A DNA stretch of 64,000 nucleotides from Halomonas qaidamensis (lineage in GTDB: Bacteria > Pseudomonadota > Gammaproteobacteria > Pseudomonadales > Halomonadaceae): contig NZ_CP080627.1 of assembly GCF_025917315.1 (NCBI RefSeq), positions 2,914,001-2,978,000 of the forward strand. Direction: 5' to 3'. The position numbers and the translations under genes are program-made. This document shows positions 18,834 to 28,415 of the stretch, piece by piece (positions within the stretch are counted from its first letter, which is position 1; every line of letters begins with the position of its first letter). The notes beneath the pieces are model-generated. The model was not told the DNA's origin and searched no databases. It worked only from the letters and a program-made list of their open reading frames with translations.

Positions 18834-19553
18834 ATGTCTGAGAATAGTTCACCCCAAGACGCCTCACTGCTCATTGTTGAGGATGAACCTAAAATCGCCC
18901 GGCTAATGGCAGACTACCTGGAAAACAATAATTTCACCCCGACCATTATTGCCAACGGCAACGATGTTATACCCTGGCTAACCCAGCAGCTTCCGGCACT
19001 CATACTGCTAGATGTGATGCTGCCTGGTAAGGATGGACTAACGCTATGTCGAGAAATCCGTCAACACTGGCCTAGCGTTCCCATTATTATGGTGACTGCA
19101 AAAGTCGAGGAAGTTGATCGTTTACTAGGCTTAGAGCTAGGTGCAGACGACTATGTATGCAAACCTTTCAGCCCCCGCGAAGTGGTTGCCCGCGTAAAAG
19201 CGGTATTACGCCGCAGTCAAGCCGCTGCGCAAGTCGATGACGCTTCAGCCACCACCCCGCAAGCACCGGTGACACTCGATGAAGAGGGCTGGCAGGCGCT
19301 CGCCAATGGGCACGACCTTGGCCTCACCGCCGTAGAGTTCCAACTGTTGCGCGTCATGATGCAGTCCCCGGGACGTATCTTCAGTCGCGAACAGCTAATG
19401 GATCACATGTATCGGGATAACCGCATTGTCTCGGAACGTACCGTGGACAGCCATATTAAGAAGCTACGCAAAAAAATCCATGAAGCACTCCCCGAACTAG
19501 AGATTATTCGCTCCGTTTACGGCGTTGGTTACAAATATCAGCCAGAAGGATAA
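18834..19553 (+). CDS. baeR: BaeR-like OmpR-family response regulator
   Basis: A 239-residue response regulator with receiver domain (residues 10-125; acidic pair EDE at 16-18, phospho-acceptor Asp60 in LLLDVMLPG, Lys in MVTAKVEE) and winged-helix DNA-binding domain (about 145-238, ending RSVYGVGYKYQ). I use the ATG at 18834; a TTG nine codons upstream lies inside the kinase gene and lacks a ribosome site. It follows the kinase gene by 16 bases and closes the operon. Expected to activate the efflux operon when phosphorylated by the preceding kinase, by analogy with BaeSR. Confidence 0.87.
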   Translation: MSENSSPQDASLLIVEDEPKIARLMADYLENNNFTPTIIANGNDVIPWLTQQLPALILLDVMLPGKDGLTLCREIRQHWPSVPIIMVTAKVEEVDRLLGLELGADDYVCKPFSPREVVARVKAVLRRSQAAAQVDDASATTPQAPVTLDEEGWQALANGHDLGLTAVEFQLLRVMMQSPGRIFSREQLMDHMYRDNRIVSERTVDSHIKKLRKKIHEALPELEIIRSVYGVGYKYQPEG

Positions 19554-19558
19554 TCCGT

Positions 19559-20491
19559 CTATTTGCTATCAACGACCTGCGGCTGAACCTGACGATTCAA
19601 GAAGGCGATACCGGCTTCGATCGCGCTATCACGAAGCAGGAAGCTGGCAAAATGACCATAGCCACGCTGTAAGTACAGCTCGCTTTCGGTGCCCTGGGCC
19701 TGGAGTGCTTGATAGAAGTCAGTCGCGTGATCAACGGGCACTAACTGATCCCAGCTGCCATGAAACAGAAAAAACGGTGGTGCCTGGAGTGTGATTTGCC
19801 GCGCAGGTGAAGCCAACGCATAGGCCTCTGGTTTTTCGGCGCGGGTGCCGCCAATAAAGTCGACCACCAAACGACCATCATCAAACTTCAGTAGGTCGCT
19901 GGGTAGACCGCCAACTAGCACCGCTGCTAGCGTTGCGTGCTCGCCGCCATAAGGTTCGCCCAGCGGGCCTTCATTGCCAGCTAAGGCAAGCAGGCTTATT
20001 AAATGCGCACCGGATGAAAAACCAACGCCCACGATGCGGTCAGTATCCACTTGCCAACGCTCAGCGTTACTATGAAGCCAGCTCATCGCCTGCTGTAAAT
20101 CATATAGCTGTTCAGGGAATCGGTACTCGGGAGCAAAGCGGTGCTCAATATTCACTGTCACATACCCCTGCGCGGCTAACTGCTCAGCAATCGCCTCCAT
20201 GTCGTCAGGACCACGGTTGCGCCAGCCACCGCCATGTACAATGAGTGCCGCTGGTCGACGCTCTGTCGCTGAAGTGTTTGGTAACAGCACCTGGGCGCTC
20301 AATGTTTGCGCCCAACCATCAGGTGTATAATGCTGGGTGGGTAGTCGAGTAAAGGTTTGCGGCGTATTCAGCATCCCCTGCTCAATGGCAGGTAGACCCC
20401 GGCTGGCTTGATGCGTTGCACCGCAGCCGCTCATCAAAAGAGCCAGCGCGCTTAGGCTCAGATATCGACGCATAAGACGTAAATCTGGCAT
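19559..20491 (-). CDS. Alpha/beta-hydrolase lipoprotein (esterase)
   Basis: A 310-residue hydrolase with a lipoprotein signal: basic MPDLRLMRRY, hydrophobic core, lipobox LMSGC with Cys at residue 22. The catalytic region shows the oxyanion motif HGGGWR (about residue 85), the nucleophile elbow GFSSGAH, and a late His in YGHFASFLL. This fits carboxylesterases of the BD-FAE/HSL-like group. Substrate is unknown. GGAG lies seven bases before the ATG. Its stop is five bases from the end of the convergent regulator gene, with no terminator visible between them. Confidence 0.83.
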   Translation of the reverse strand: MPDLRLMRRYLSLSALALLMSGCGATHQASRGLPAIEQGMLNTPQTFTRLPTQHYTPDGWAQTLSAQVLLPNTSATERRPAALIVHGGGWRNRGPDDMEAIAEQLAAQGYVTVNIEHRFAPEYRFPEQLYDLQQAMSWLHSNAERWQVDTDRIVGVGFSSGAHLISLLALAGNEGPLGEPYGGEHATLAAVLVGGLPSDLLKFDDGRLVVDFIGGTRAEKPEAYALASPARQITLQAPPFFLFHGSWDQLVPVDHATDFYQALQAQGTESELYLQRGYGHFASFLLRDSAIEAGIAFLNRQVQPQVVDSK

Positions 20492-20532
20492 TTAGAACTC
20501 CTTAATATGCCCCCTCAATACGACGCTTCCTC

Positions 20533-20554
20533 AACACGTTTATTTAACACGTTT
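20533..20554. repeat. AACACGTTT direct repeats in the esterase/spy-like divergent region
   Basis: AACACGTTT occurs at 20533-20541 and 20546-20554, 13 bases apart, followed by degenerate copies (CAACGTTT, AACATGTCT) and an inverted ATACGTGTTTT up to about 20597. It may be a decayed tandem repeat or a cluster of regulator sites for the divergent genes. Confidence 0.4.
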
Positions 20555-20745
20555 CTTTGACGCAACGTTTCAACATGTCTTTTCGATACGTGTTTTGAAA
20601 ACCGTAAGCCCCCGCCCAAACGATTGTGACCGCGTAAGCTAAGATAAGATCACGGTTGTTGCACACTTTGTGCAAACGTTTTACACCAAGCCCTTAGATA
20701 CTGATATCGACAACTTACCATTTTTAGAATGTTTCGAGGTTTGCT

Positions 20746-21174
20746 ATGAACATATCATTACGCCAATTATTTGCGCCTGCACTACTTGCCGTTGCCCTTA
20801 TGCCTTTAGCCTTCAGCGCCAATGCTGGTCACCACAACAGTGCAGATATTGACCGCGAAGCGATGCAGGAGCGCATGGAAGAGCGCCGTCAAGACGTTTA
20901 TCAGCGCGCCGGTTTAAGTGAAGAGCAACAAACTGCCTTAAACGAAGCACATGCTGAACATCGTGATGCCATGCTGTCGCTGCGCGAAGAGCACCAAGCC
21001 AAGGTGGCCGAGATCCTAACCGAAGAAGAGCAACAAGCGCTGCGCGATGCCATGCGCGAGATGCATGCTGACAAACATGACGAGCGACGCCATAGTGAAG
21101 GCGGTCATGGCAAGCGCGACCATGAACGTCGCGGACACTACGGCGAAGCTGCTGAGGAAGACACAGCAGAATAA
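20746..21174 (+). CDS. Spy/CpxP-like periplasmic protein with His-rich tail
   Basis: A 142-residue exported protein. A signal peptide runs to about residue 27 (AFSANA then GHHN). The mature part is helical and highly charged, with two LTxxQ-like repeats, GLSEEQQTALNEAH and ILTEEEQQALRDAMRE, the mark of the Spy/CpxP family of periplasmic chaperones and stress sensors. The tail (about residues 100-135) is rich in His, Arg, Asp and Glu and could bind metal ions. The ribosome site GAGG precedes ATG by six bases. No CpxR box was recognised upstream. A strong terminator follows, so it is a single-gene unit. Confidence 0.8.
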   Translation: MNISLRQLFAPALLAVALMPLAFSANAGHHNSADIDREAMQERMEERRQDVYQRAGLSEEQQTALNEAHAEHRDAMLSLREEHQAKVAEILTEEEQQALRDAMREMHADKHDERRHSEGGHGKRDHERRGHYGEAAEEDTAE

Positions 21175-21205
21175 GCGTTTATTAAACGTCAAACCTTGCT
21201 TTAAC

Positions 21206-21230
21206 GCCCGGCCTAGCCGGGCATTTTTGT
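21206..21230 (+). terminator. Rho-independent terminator of the spy-like gene
   Basis: GCCCGGC (21206-21212) and GCCGGGC (21216-21222) form a seven-base-pair GC stem with loop CTA, followed by ATTTTTGTTT, 31 bases after the stop codon. Confidence 0.92.
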
Positions 21231-21378
21231 TTCTATACTCCTGAACAACGCTTTTAACGATGGGCTGAAAGCTCCCCATCGACTTGAAGTAAGCTCTTAA
21301 ACCACGTATTTTATTTGAACGTTCATTCAAAAATAACGCTGTTTTTAATCCTTGTCTTAACAACAGGAGTCCGCCTCC

Positions 21379-23430
21379 ATGGCGAAAGACAACCCCAACC
21401 TCCCCTCACGCGACCGACTCAATCCTGTGGTTTTCCACGGGAGTGTGGCGGGTATTCTTATCTTTTTAGTATTGACGATGCTATTTACCGAGCAGGCCGG
21501 CACTTTTTTCGATGCCGGTCTTGCTTGGGTAAGCAAAACGTTCGGCTGGTACTACATGCTGGCGATTGTGGCTTATCTAGTCTTTGTCGTGATGATTGGC
21601 ATGTCGCGCTTTGGCAGCATTCGCCTTGGCCCAGATCACTCACGACCTGAGTTTTCGCTATTATCGTGGTCAGCTATGCTGTTTGCTGCAGGTATCGGTA
21701 TTGACCTGCTGTTCTTCAGCGTTGCCGAGCCGGTTGCCCACTATTTAGCGCCGCCTGATCTAACGCCTGAAAGCCAAGAAGCTATGCGCCAGGCCGTCGT
21801 TCAAACCTATCTGCACTGGGGGCTTTCCGGTTGGGGGCTGTACGTGTTGATGGGTATGGCGCTGGCCTATTTTAGCTATCGTCACCGCTTACCGCTGGCG
21901 ATCCGCAGTGCGCTTTATCCGCTGCTGGGTAAACGTATTCACGGCCCTATTGGTAATGCAGTTGATATCACGGCCGTCATTTCAACTGTGTTTGGTATCG
22001 CTACCAGTCTCGGTATCGGGGTTATCCAGCTTAACTACGGGCTGAATTATATGTTCGATGTGCCTGAGTCCCTAACCGTGCAAGTTATATTAATTGCGAT
22101 GGTTGTCATCCTGGCGACTATCTCTGTGGTGACAGGCGTAGAAAAAGGCATTCGCCGCTTATCCGAGTTCAATATGCTATTGGCGCTCGGCCTGATGCTA
22201 TTTGTACTGTTTTCCGGCGACACGCTGGTACTACTTGATAAAGTTGTCAATAACGCTGGTGATTACCTTTCTGGCTTTGTAGGTGCCAGCTTTGATACCT
22301 ACGCATTTGCCGATGAAGGCGCCCAAGAGTGGAAGATGTGGTGGACGATCTTCTTCTGGGGCTGGTGGATTGCTTGGACGCCGTTTGTCGGTCTTTTCTT
22401 AGCGCGTATTTCCCGTGGCCGTACTATCCGCGAATTTGTCGCTGGGGCGTTGTTTATACCACTGGCCTTTATGATGGTGTGGATGTCTATTTTTGGTAAT
22501 AGCGGCATTGAGCTAGTCGCTAACCAAGGCGTAGCCGAGCTAGGTGAACAGGCGCTCAACACCCCGCAAACTACACTTTATACCCTGCTTGAGTACTACC
22601 CTTATGTAGGCATTACAGCAGCAGTAGTGACAGTATTAGGAATTGTGTTCTTTATTACCTCTGCAGACTCTGGTGCGCTGGTACTGGCCAACTTCACGTC
22701 TATTTTGAGTGACGTTAACCATGACGCCCCGATACGTCTGCGTATTTTCTGGTCGGCAGTAATTGGCTTGATCACCATTGCCCTGTTAATGGCTGGCGGC
22801 TTAAACGCTCTGCAAAGCGCCGTGGTAATTACCGCTCTGCCCTTCTCATTGGTGATTTTCGCGGTGATGGTGGGAATGTATAAAGCCCTGAAACTGGAAG
22901 GCAGCAAGGCCGACGCACGCCGTATGATTGCTGGTAGTGCCCCAGGTGGCGACTGGCGTGAACGTTTAGATCGCGCGCTGGACACCTCCAACCGTGCGGG
23001 TGCCGCGGCAACCATTCAGCACTCTATTCGCCCAGCAATGACGCAATTTGCCCAGGAGCTTGAGAGCCGTGGTCAAACCGCCAACGTTACCGAAGAACAT
23101 CTTGATGGCGAGTCGCTTCCAAATCTGACGCTGCAGGTTGACCTGGGCGACGCCACTAGCTTTGTCTATCAGGTATGCCCGCACCGTATGCGCACACCAA
23201 GCTTTATACCTGCGGATGACGACTTCTATGTTCGTTTGGACGTGTATTTAGCTGAGGGCGGCCAAGATAAAGATCTGAACGGCTATACCCGTGGGCAAGT
23301 GATTGGTGATCTCGTGGCAGAGTACGAGCGCCACCTACACTTCCTTACTCTGGCGGGTCAACAAATGGGCCACGTACAAGCAATGCCAGGTACCATCGGC
23401 GAACCGCCGGGAGATTCCCAGATGCAATGA
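21379..23430 (+). CDS. betT: BCCT-family choline/betaine transporter, BetT type
   Basis: A 683-residue betaine/choline/carnitine transporter. Twelve membrane segments lie between residues 15 and 500, with the family signature around residues 318-345 (FFWGWWIAWTPFVGLFLARI). A C-terminal cytoplasmic domain of about 170 residues follows; long tails of this kind occur in osmotically regulated BetT-type carriers. It probably takes up choline or a ready-made betaine with protons or Na+ under salt stress. AGGAG lies nine bases before ATG. No betABI genes are adjacent. A strong bidirectional terminator follows. Confidence 0.87.
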   Translation: MAKDNPNLPSRDRLNPVVFHGSVAGILIFLVLTMLFTEQAGTFFDAGLAWVSKTFGWYYMLAIVAYLVFVVMIGMSRFGSIRLGPDHSRPEFSLLSWSAMLFAAGIGIDLLFFSVAEPVAHYLAPPDLTPESQEAMRQAVVQTYLHWGLSGWGLYVLMGMALAYFSYRHRLPLAIRSALYPLLGKRIHGPIGNAVDITAVISTVFGIATSLGIGVIQLNYGLNYMFDVPESLTVQVILIAMVVILATISVVTGVEKGIRRLSEFNMLLALGLMLFVLFSGDTLVLLDKVVNNAGDYLSGFVGASFDTYAFADEGAQEWKMWWTIFFWGWWIAWTPFVGLFLARISRGRTIREFVAGALFIPLAFMMVWMSIFGNSGIELVANQGVAELGEQALNTPQTTLYTLLEYYPYVGITAAVVTVLGIVFFITSADSGALVLANFTSILSDVNHDAPIRLRIFWSAVIGLITIALLMAGGLNALQSAVVITALPFSLVIFAVMVGMYKALKLEGSKADARRMIAGSAPGGDWRERLDRALDTSNRAGAAATIQHSIRPAMTQFAQELESRGQTANVTEEHLDGESLPNLTLQVDLGDATSFVYQVCPHRMRTPSFIPADDDFYVRLDVYLAEGGQDKDLNGYTRGQVIGDLVAEYERHLHFLTLAGQQMGHVQAMPGTIGEPPGDSQMQ

Positions 23431-23446
23431 TCCGAATACCTCAATC

Positions 23447-23475
23447 AAAACCCCGACCATCTGGTCGGGGTTTTT
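23447..23475. terminator. Bidirectional terminator between betT and adhP
   Basis: AAAA, stem CCCCGACC (23451-23458), loop ATCT, stem GGTCGGGG (23463-23470), then TTTTT. It serves the convergent genes on both sides. Confidence 0.93.
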
Positions 23476-23511
23476 GTTAGCGTGCAATAAACAAGAGCTG
23501 TTCACGCTACA

Positions 23512-24540
23512 TCAGCCCACCATATCAAGCACAATACGGCCTTCTATCTTGCCGTCGATCATACGTTGGAAAACGTCGTTGATATTATCTAATGTGTCGG
23601 TCGCCACGGTCGCTTTGACTTTGCCTTCGGCAGCAAAATCCAGCGCTTCTTGAAGGTCACTGCGCGTACCCACAATAGAGCCACGAATAGTAATACCGTT
23701 AAGCACCGTGCTAAAAATTGGCAGCGGGAAATCCCCCGGTGGTAAACCATTGAGCACCAACGTGCCGCCACGACGCAGCATGTTTTGCGCTTGATCAAAT
23801 GCCTTCGGCGATACCGCGGTAACCAGTGCCCCATGGGCACCACCAATGGTTTTCTTCAGATACGCCGCTGGGTCGGTTTTCATCGCGTTAACGGTCACCG
23901 TGGCGCCTAGCCGTTCGGCGAGGGCTAATTTACCGTCGTCAATATCAACAGCAGCGACGTTGAGCCCCATCGCTTTCGCGTACTGTACCGCCATATGTCC
24001 CAGGCCGCCGACGCCTGAAATAACCACCCACTGGCCGGGGCGAGTGTCGGTCATTTTCAAGCCTTTATAAACCGTTACGCCCGCACAAAGCACCGGAGCT
24101 ATTTCAATGAAATCAACGGCGTCCGGCAGGCGACCCACATAGCCCGCATCCGCCAAGGTATAGTCAGCAAATCCGCCGTTGACTGAATAACCGGTATTTT
24201 GCTGAGACTCACACAGGGTTTCCCAGCCACCTAAACAGTGTTCACAGTAGCCACAGGCAGAATAGAGCCAAGGCACGCCGATACGATCGCCCTCTTTCAC
24301 ATGAGAGACGCCTTCACCGACCGCCACGATATGCCCTACCCCCTCATGGCCTGGAATAAAGGGCGGCGATGGTTTCACCGGCCAATCGCCGTGTGCTGCA
24401 TGTAAATCAGTGTGGCAAACGCCAGAGGCCGCTACTTTCATCAGCACCTCTCCCCGTTTGGGACGAGGCACACTTACTTCTTCTATCGTTAGCGGCTGGC
24501 CGAACTCACGTACGACTGCCGCCCGCATTGTGTTATCCAT
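23512..24540 (-). CDS. adhP: Zinc-dependent alcohol dehydrogenase, AdhP type
   Basis: A 342-residue medium-chain alcohol dehydrogenase oxidising ethanol and other primary alcohols to aldehydes with NAD+. Catalytic zinc ligands are visible in [15 protein letters not shown] and GHEGVGHIV, the four structural-zinc cysteines in [15 protein letters not shown], and the Rossmann motif in [14 protein letters not shown]. Length and order match E. coli AdhP. AGGAG precedes ATG. It lies 121 bases downstream of the aldehyde dehydrogenase gene on the same strand, but a terminator stands between them, so it may have its own promoter. The two enzymes together turn ethanol into acetate. Confidence 0.9.
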   Translation of the reverse strand: MDNTMRAAVVREFGQPLTIEEVSVPRPKRGEVLMKVAASGVCHTDLHAAHGDWPVKPSPPFIPGHEGVGHIVAVGEGVSHVKEGDRIGVPWLYSACGYCEHCLGGWETLCESQQNTGYSVNGGFADYTLADAGYVGRLPDAVDFIEIAPVLCAGVTVYKGLKMTDTRPGQWVVISGVGGLGHMAVQYAKAMGLNVAAVDIDDGKLALAERLGATVTVNAMKTDPAAYLKKTIGGAHGALVTAVSPKAFDQAQNMLRRGGTLVLNGLPPGDFPLPIFSTVLNGITIRGSIVGTRSDLQEALDFAAEGKVKATVATDTLDNINDVFQRMIDGKIEGRIVLDMVG

Positions 24541-24616
24541 GATGCGACTCCTGATGGTTGTCGATGTGGCAACTTGTGGTTGCTCTTATCGTTACAGTAA
24601 GTGTCAGGGGAGTAGC

Positions 24617-24640
24617 AAAACGCCCGGCAGTGGCCGGGCG
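24617..24640 (-). terminator. Rho-independent terminator of the aldehyde dehydrogenase gene
   Basis: On the minus strand an eight-base-pair stem CGCCCGGC/GCCGGGCG (24640-24633 with 24628-24621) with a four-base loop is followed by TTTT. It lies 22 bases past the stop codon. Confidence 0.85.
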
Positions 24641-24661
24641 ATTTCATTGCAAAGCTGGCTA

Positions 24662-26182
24662 CTAGAAGAAGCCTAGTGGATTAATATCATAGCTGACCAG
24701 CAGGTTTTTGGTTTGCTGATAGTGCTCAAGCGCCACTTTATGGGTTTCGCGTCCTACACCTGATTTCTTATAGCCACCAAACGCAGCATGGGCAGGGTAC
24801 TGGTGGTAGCAGTTAGTCCATACGCGACCTGCTTGAATACCACGCCCCATACGGAAGGCGACGTTGATATCACGGCTCCATACGCCTGCACCCAGACCGA
24901 ACTCGGTATCGTTGGCAATGGCCAGCGCTTCTTCTTCATCTTTGAAGGTGGTAACAGCGACCACAGGACCAAAGATCTCCTCCTGAAAGACGCGCATCTT
25001 GTTGTCGCCTTTTAGCAGGGTTGGCTGGATGTAGTAACCGCCGTTGATGCTGTCATCCAGGCTCTCTTTATCACCGCCTGCCAGGAACTCGGCACCTTCG
25101 TCACGGGCGATATCCATGTATGACATGATTTTGTCGAACTGCTCTTGAGACGCCTGAGCACCTACTTGCACGTCGGTATCTAGCGGATTGCCACGCTTGA
25201 TTGTCTTAGTGCGCTCAACCACCTTGGCCATAAACTCGTCGTACATGCTCTCTTGAATCAACGCACGAGAAGGACAGGTACATACTTCGCCTTGGTTGAA
25301 GAATGCCAGCACTAAACCTTCGACGGCTTTATCAATAAACGTCGGCTCAGCGTTCATGATGTCGGCAAAATAGATATTGGGCGACTTACCGCCCAGCTCT
25401 ACTGTCGAGGGGATAATATTTTCTGCGGCACATTTAAGAATATGCGAACCAACCGGCGTTGAGCCGGTAAAAGCAATTTTGGCAATACGCTTGCTGGTGG
25501 CAAGCGCTTGGCCAGCTTCTGCGCCAAACCCATTAACGACGTTCAAAACGCCCGGAGGCAGCAGGTCGCCAATGACTTCCATCACTTTTAAAATGGAAGC
25601 GGGCGTTTGCTCAGCTGGCTTCAATATGACGCAGTTACCAGCGGCCAGTGCAGGGCCAAGTTTCCAAGCCGCCATTAAAATCGGGAAGTTCCAAGGAATA
25701 ATCTGACCAACAACGCCCAGCGGCTCATGGAAGTGATAAGCCACTGTGTTGGCATCGATATCCGCAGCCGTACCCTCTTGTGAACGCAGGCAGCCAGCAA
25801 AGTAACGGAAGTGGTCAACGGCAAGCGGGATATCTGCATTCAGAGTTTCACGAACCGCTTTGCCGTTATCCCAGGTTTCTGCGACAGCAAGCATTTCAAG
25901 GTTTTGCTCGAGACGATCGGCAATCTTAAGTAGGATATTACTGCGTTCTTGAACGGAGGTTTTACCCCAGGCAGGTGCTGCTTTGTGAGCTGCATCCAGC
26001 GCTTTCTCAATGTCTTCAGCGCTAGAGCGGGGAATTTCACAGAATACTTGGCCGTTAACAGGACTGATATTATCAAAGTATTGACCGTTGACCGGGGGAA
26101 CAAACTCACCGCCAATATAGTTGCCAAAGCGTTTTTCAAAGGACACAACGGAACCAGCATCACCTGGGTTGGCGTAGATCAT
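24662..26182 (-). CDS. exaC: NAD+-dependent acetaldehyde dehydrogenase, ExaC/AcoD type
   Basis: A 506-residue aldehyde dehydrogenase. PWNFP and the nucleotide-binding region [12 protein letters not shown] are present, with the general-base Glu in VELGGKSPN and the catalytic Cys in [11 protein letters not shown], where a second Cys follows two residues later as in the ExaC/AldB group. C-terminal [11 protein letters not shown] is typical of that group. It converts acetaldehyde to acetate in ethanol use. GGAG lies seven bases before ATG. It is divergent from the LuxR-type regulator gene with 119 bases between start codons, which makes that regulator a candidate controller, as in the Pseudomonas ethanol-oxidation system. 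Confidence 0.9.
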   Translation of the reverse strand: MIYANPGDAGSVVSFEKRFGNYIGGEFVPPVNGQYFDNISPVNGQVFCEIPRSSAEDIEKALDAAHKAAPAWGKTSVQERSNILLKIADRLEQNLEMLAVAETWDNGKAVRETLNADIPLAVDHFRYFAGCLRSQEGTAADIDANTVAYHFHEPLGVVGQIIPWNFPILMAAWKLGPALAAGNCVILKPAEQTPASILKVMEVIGDLLPPGVLNVVNGFGAEAGQALATSKRIAKIAFTGSTPVGSHILKCAAENIIPSTVELGGKSPNIYFADIMNAEPTFIDKAVEGLVLAFFNQGEVCTCPSRALIQESMYDEFMAKVVERTKTIKRGNPLDTDVQVGAQASQEQFDKIMSYMDIARDEGAEFLAGGDKESLDDSINGGYYIQPTLLKGDNKMRVFQEEIFGPVVAVTTFKDEEEALAIANDTEFGLGAGVWSRDINVAFRMGRGIQAGRVWTNCYHQYPAHAAFGGYKKSGVGRETHKVALEHYQQTKNLLVSYDINPLGFF

Positions 26183-26301
26183 GGTAAAGCTCCTGAGTAT
26201 TATGATTATTAAATAAGGTGCCTATCCAGTGTTGTCTACACGCGCCAATTACGATATAGCCCGATGGCAGGACTCACCCTCATCCCTTGGTAGGAGACGC
26301 C

Positions 26302-26988
26302 ATGTACTCGTTGTTAGTGGCAGATGACCATCCACTGTTTCGCGATGCACTGCACGCGGTGATTAGCGCTGGATTAACAAGTGCCCAACTGTTGGAGTCA
26401 GACAGCTTAGCGGCAGCTATTCACACGATAGATAACCACGATGAGCTTGACCTGCTGTTACTTGATTTAAGCTTGCCCGATGCCGATGGGCTAGAAGGGC
26501 TGACAATACTTCGCGAAAGGTTTCCATGGCTTCCTGTCGCTATTGTCTCGGCGCATCAGGAGCGGCAACTGGTGTTAGATGCGATCACTCAAGGTGCCGT
26601 GGGCTATATTCCAAAATCAACCCCTCGAGAGCAGCTGTTAGCAGCACTCAACCAAATCCTGCAGGGGCAACTCTATCTGCCTGCGGATATTATGCGCCAG
26701 CCACCCCCTCGCATGGAGTCATCAGCGCTGGCATCTTCTTCATCGGAGCCGCCTCGTGAACGCCTTATACGCTTAACCGACAAGCAGTTAGATGTATTGA
26801 GCTGCATGACTCAAGGAATGTCGAATAAGCAGATTGCTCGCGAGCTGCTTATTGCTGAAACCACGGTAAAAACCCATGTCTCAGCGGTTTTGCGCAAACT
26901 AGGCGCAACCAGTCGAGTGCACGCTATCGTGATTGCTGGTGAAGAAGAGCTCGGGGCTTATCTTGCCAAACGCACTTCCACCAACTAG
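26302..26988 (+). CDS. LuxR/NarL-family response regulator (ErbR/AgmR-like)
   Basis: A 228-residue response regulator. The receiver has the acidic pair at residues 8-9 (VADDHP), phospho-acceptor Asp55 (LLLLDLSLPD) and Lys in IPKSTPREQ; the LuxR-type helix-turn-helix is at about 155-215 (MSNKQIARELLIAETTVKTH). The ATG at 26302 has TAGGAG six bases upstream; an in-frame TTG five codons earlier overlaps that site and is less likely. It is divergent from the acetaldehyde dehydrogenase and convergent with a NahK-like kinase 14 bases away. Its partner kinase is unproven. In Pseudomonas similar regulators control alcohol-oxidation genes. Confidence 0.85.
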   Translation: MYSLLVADDHPLFRDALHAVISAGLTSAQLLESDSLAAAIHTIDNHDELDLLLLDLSLPDADGLEGLTILRERFPWLPVAIVSAHQERQLVLDAITQGAVGYIPKSTPREQLLAALNQILQGQLYLPADIMRQPPPRMESSALASSSSEPPRERLIRLTDKQLDVLSCMTQGMSNKQIARELLIAETTVKTHVSAVLRKLGATSRVHAIVIAGEEELGAYLAKRTSTN

Positions 26989-27002
26989 CCATCAACGTCT
27001 TG

Positions 27003-28415
27003 TTAAATGTGGCTCTCTAAGAGCGTTCCTAACAGCATCTTTAAGCGCAGTGGCTTAAGCGGTTTTAACAAACAGTGCATACCTGCTTCACGGGTGGCCC
27101 GCTTCAAAGCAGCTTCATGATTGGCAGTGATGACCACGGTGGCTAACCCTGGGTAGCGACGACGCAACCGTGCTGCCAGATCGATTCCATTTTCACGATG
27201 ATCGCCCAGATGGTAGTCCACCAACAGTACGGCCGGATGCTCACCGTCACTCGCCGCTTCTAATGCACTCACTGTCGCCGCCGCCCTCACCCGACACCCC
27301 CAACTGCCCAGCAGCGCCTGCATCCCTTCTATAATTGCGGGATCATCATCAATCACCCATATGACACAGCCTTGCAAGGGATCCTGCTGCCAAGCTTCAG
27401 ACATCGGCAGCGCTTTTTGAGCATACACAGCGGAGGATGAGCCTGCGCTTGAGGCTGCATGAGTTACTGACACAGAAAAAGGAACCAGCACAGAAAATAG
27501 AGAGCCATGCCCAAGCTGCGAGATAAGAGAAACAGGGTGCTCTAACATCGTGCTAATTCGGTCTACGATCGCTAGCCCTAGCCCAAGCCCACGGCTGTGA
27601 TTGCTAGGAGATTGGTTGGCGCGGCGGAACTCCAGAAAAATCGCCTGGCGCTGTGGCTCCGGTATACCCGGCCCAGTATCGCCTACCATAATTTCAAGAC
27701 CATTGGCGCGTCGTCGACAGCCCAGCAGTATGTGGCCCTGCTCAGTGTAGCGCACAGCATTGCTGAGAAAATTGCGCACGACACGCGCCAGCAGCGCTAG
27801 ATCAGACTCGACCACCACGCTCGACGGCACGTAGTGAAGCGTCAGTCCACGAACGGTGGCCACCTGCCGGTACTCTTCTGCTAAGGCATCTAGCAGTGTA
27901 CTTACGGCAAAAGGTGCTTTGTCTGCGTGAAGCACACCTGCATCTAAACGGGAAATATCTACCAGGGTGCCTAAAAGCCCTTCGACATCTTTTAACGAAC
28001 GCCCTATGTGACCCACCAAGGCTTGGGAGTCATCCGGCAACGCATGGGTTTCTAATGCACTGGCAAATAATCGCGCAGCGTTTAACGGCTGTAGCAGATC
28101 ATGGCTAACCGCTGCCAAAAACTTGGTTTTAGAGAGATTAGCTGCCTCAGCTTCGGCATTAGCTGCCAGCAGCCGCGCATTCACTTGGCTGAGTTCGTCT
28201 AGAGTGCGGTGGAGTGCGTCGGTGCGTTCACGCACTTGCTCTGCCAGCAACACCGAACGCTCAAACGCTGCATAGGGGGCGCTGTTGGGGCTGGCGCCCG
28301 ACTCCACACGCTCCATTAGCGCTTGGCATACCTTACGCAAACGGCGGTTTTCCTCGCGTAGTGCGGCGTTATCCGCCGCTATTTCGCTATTCGCCGCTAG
28401 TTGGAAGAGCGCCAA
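27003..28415 (-). CDS. nahK: Soluble hybrid histidine kinase, NahK/ErcS'-like
   Basis: A 470-residue kinase without membrane segments. An N-terminal coiled coil (about residues 10-95) leads to the phospho-acceptor His105 in FLAAVSHDLLQPLNAARL, a form typical of the NahK/ErcS' kinases, then the ATP-binding domain (VVRNFLSNAVRYTEQG; GLGLGLAIVDRI) and a C-terminal receiver (about 350-470, acidic cluster VIDDDPA, Asp in LLVDYHLGD). No PAS domain is present, so it is shorter than P. aeruginosa NahK. The gene overlaps the end of the FIST gene by 29 bases. NosP-NahK pairs are known nitric-oxide sensing modules in which NosP controls autophosphorylation. An Hpt domain for phosphotransfer is found in the neighbouring kinase. 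Confidence 0.83.
   Translation of the reverse strand: MALFQLAANSEIAADNAALREENRRLRKVCQALMERVESGASPNSAPYAAFERSVLLAEQVRERTDALHRTLDELSQVNARLLAANAEAEAANLSKTKFLAAVSHDLLQPLNAARLFASALETHALPDDSQALVGHIGRSLKDVEGLLGTLVDISRLDAGVLHADKAPFAVSTLLDALAEEYRQVATVRGLTLHYVPSSVVVESDLALLARVVRNFLSNAVRYTEQGHILLGCRRRANGLEIMVGDTGPGIPEPQRQAIFLEFRRANQSPSNHSRGLGLGLAIVDRISTMLEHPVSLISQLGHGSLFSVLVPFSVSVTHAASSAGSSSAVYAQKALPMSEAWQQDPLQGCVIWVIDDDPAIIEGMQALLGSWGCRVRAAATVSALEAASDGEHPAVLLVDYHLGDHRENGIDLAARLRRRYPGLATVVITANHEAALKRATREAGMHCLLKPLKPLRLKMLLGTLLESHI

Noticed and set aside
20746..21174. CpxR control of the spy-like gene
   Set aside because: No GTAAA-N5-GTAAA box found upstream, so no operator was called.
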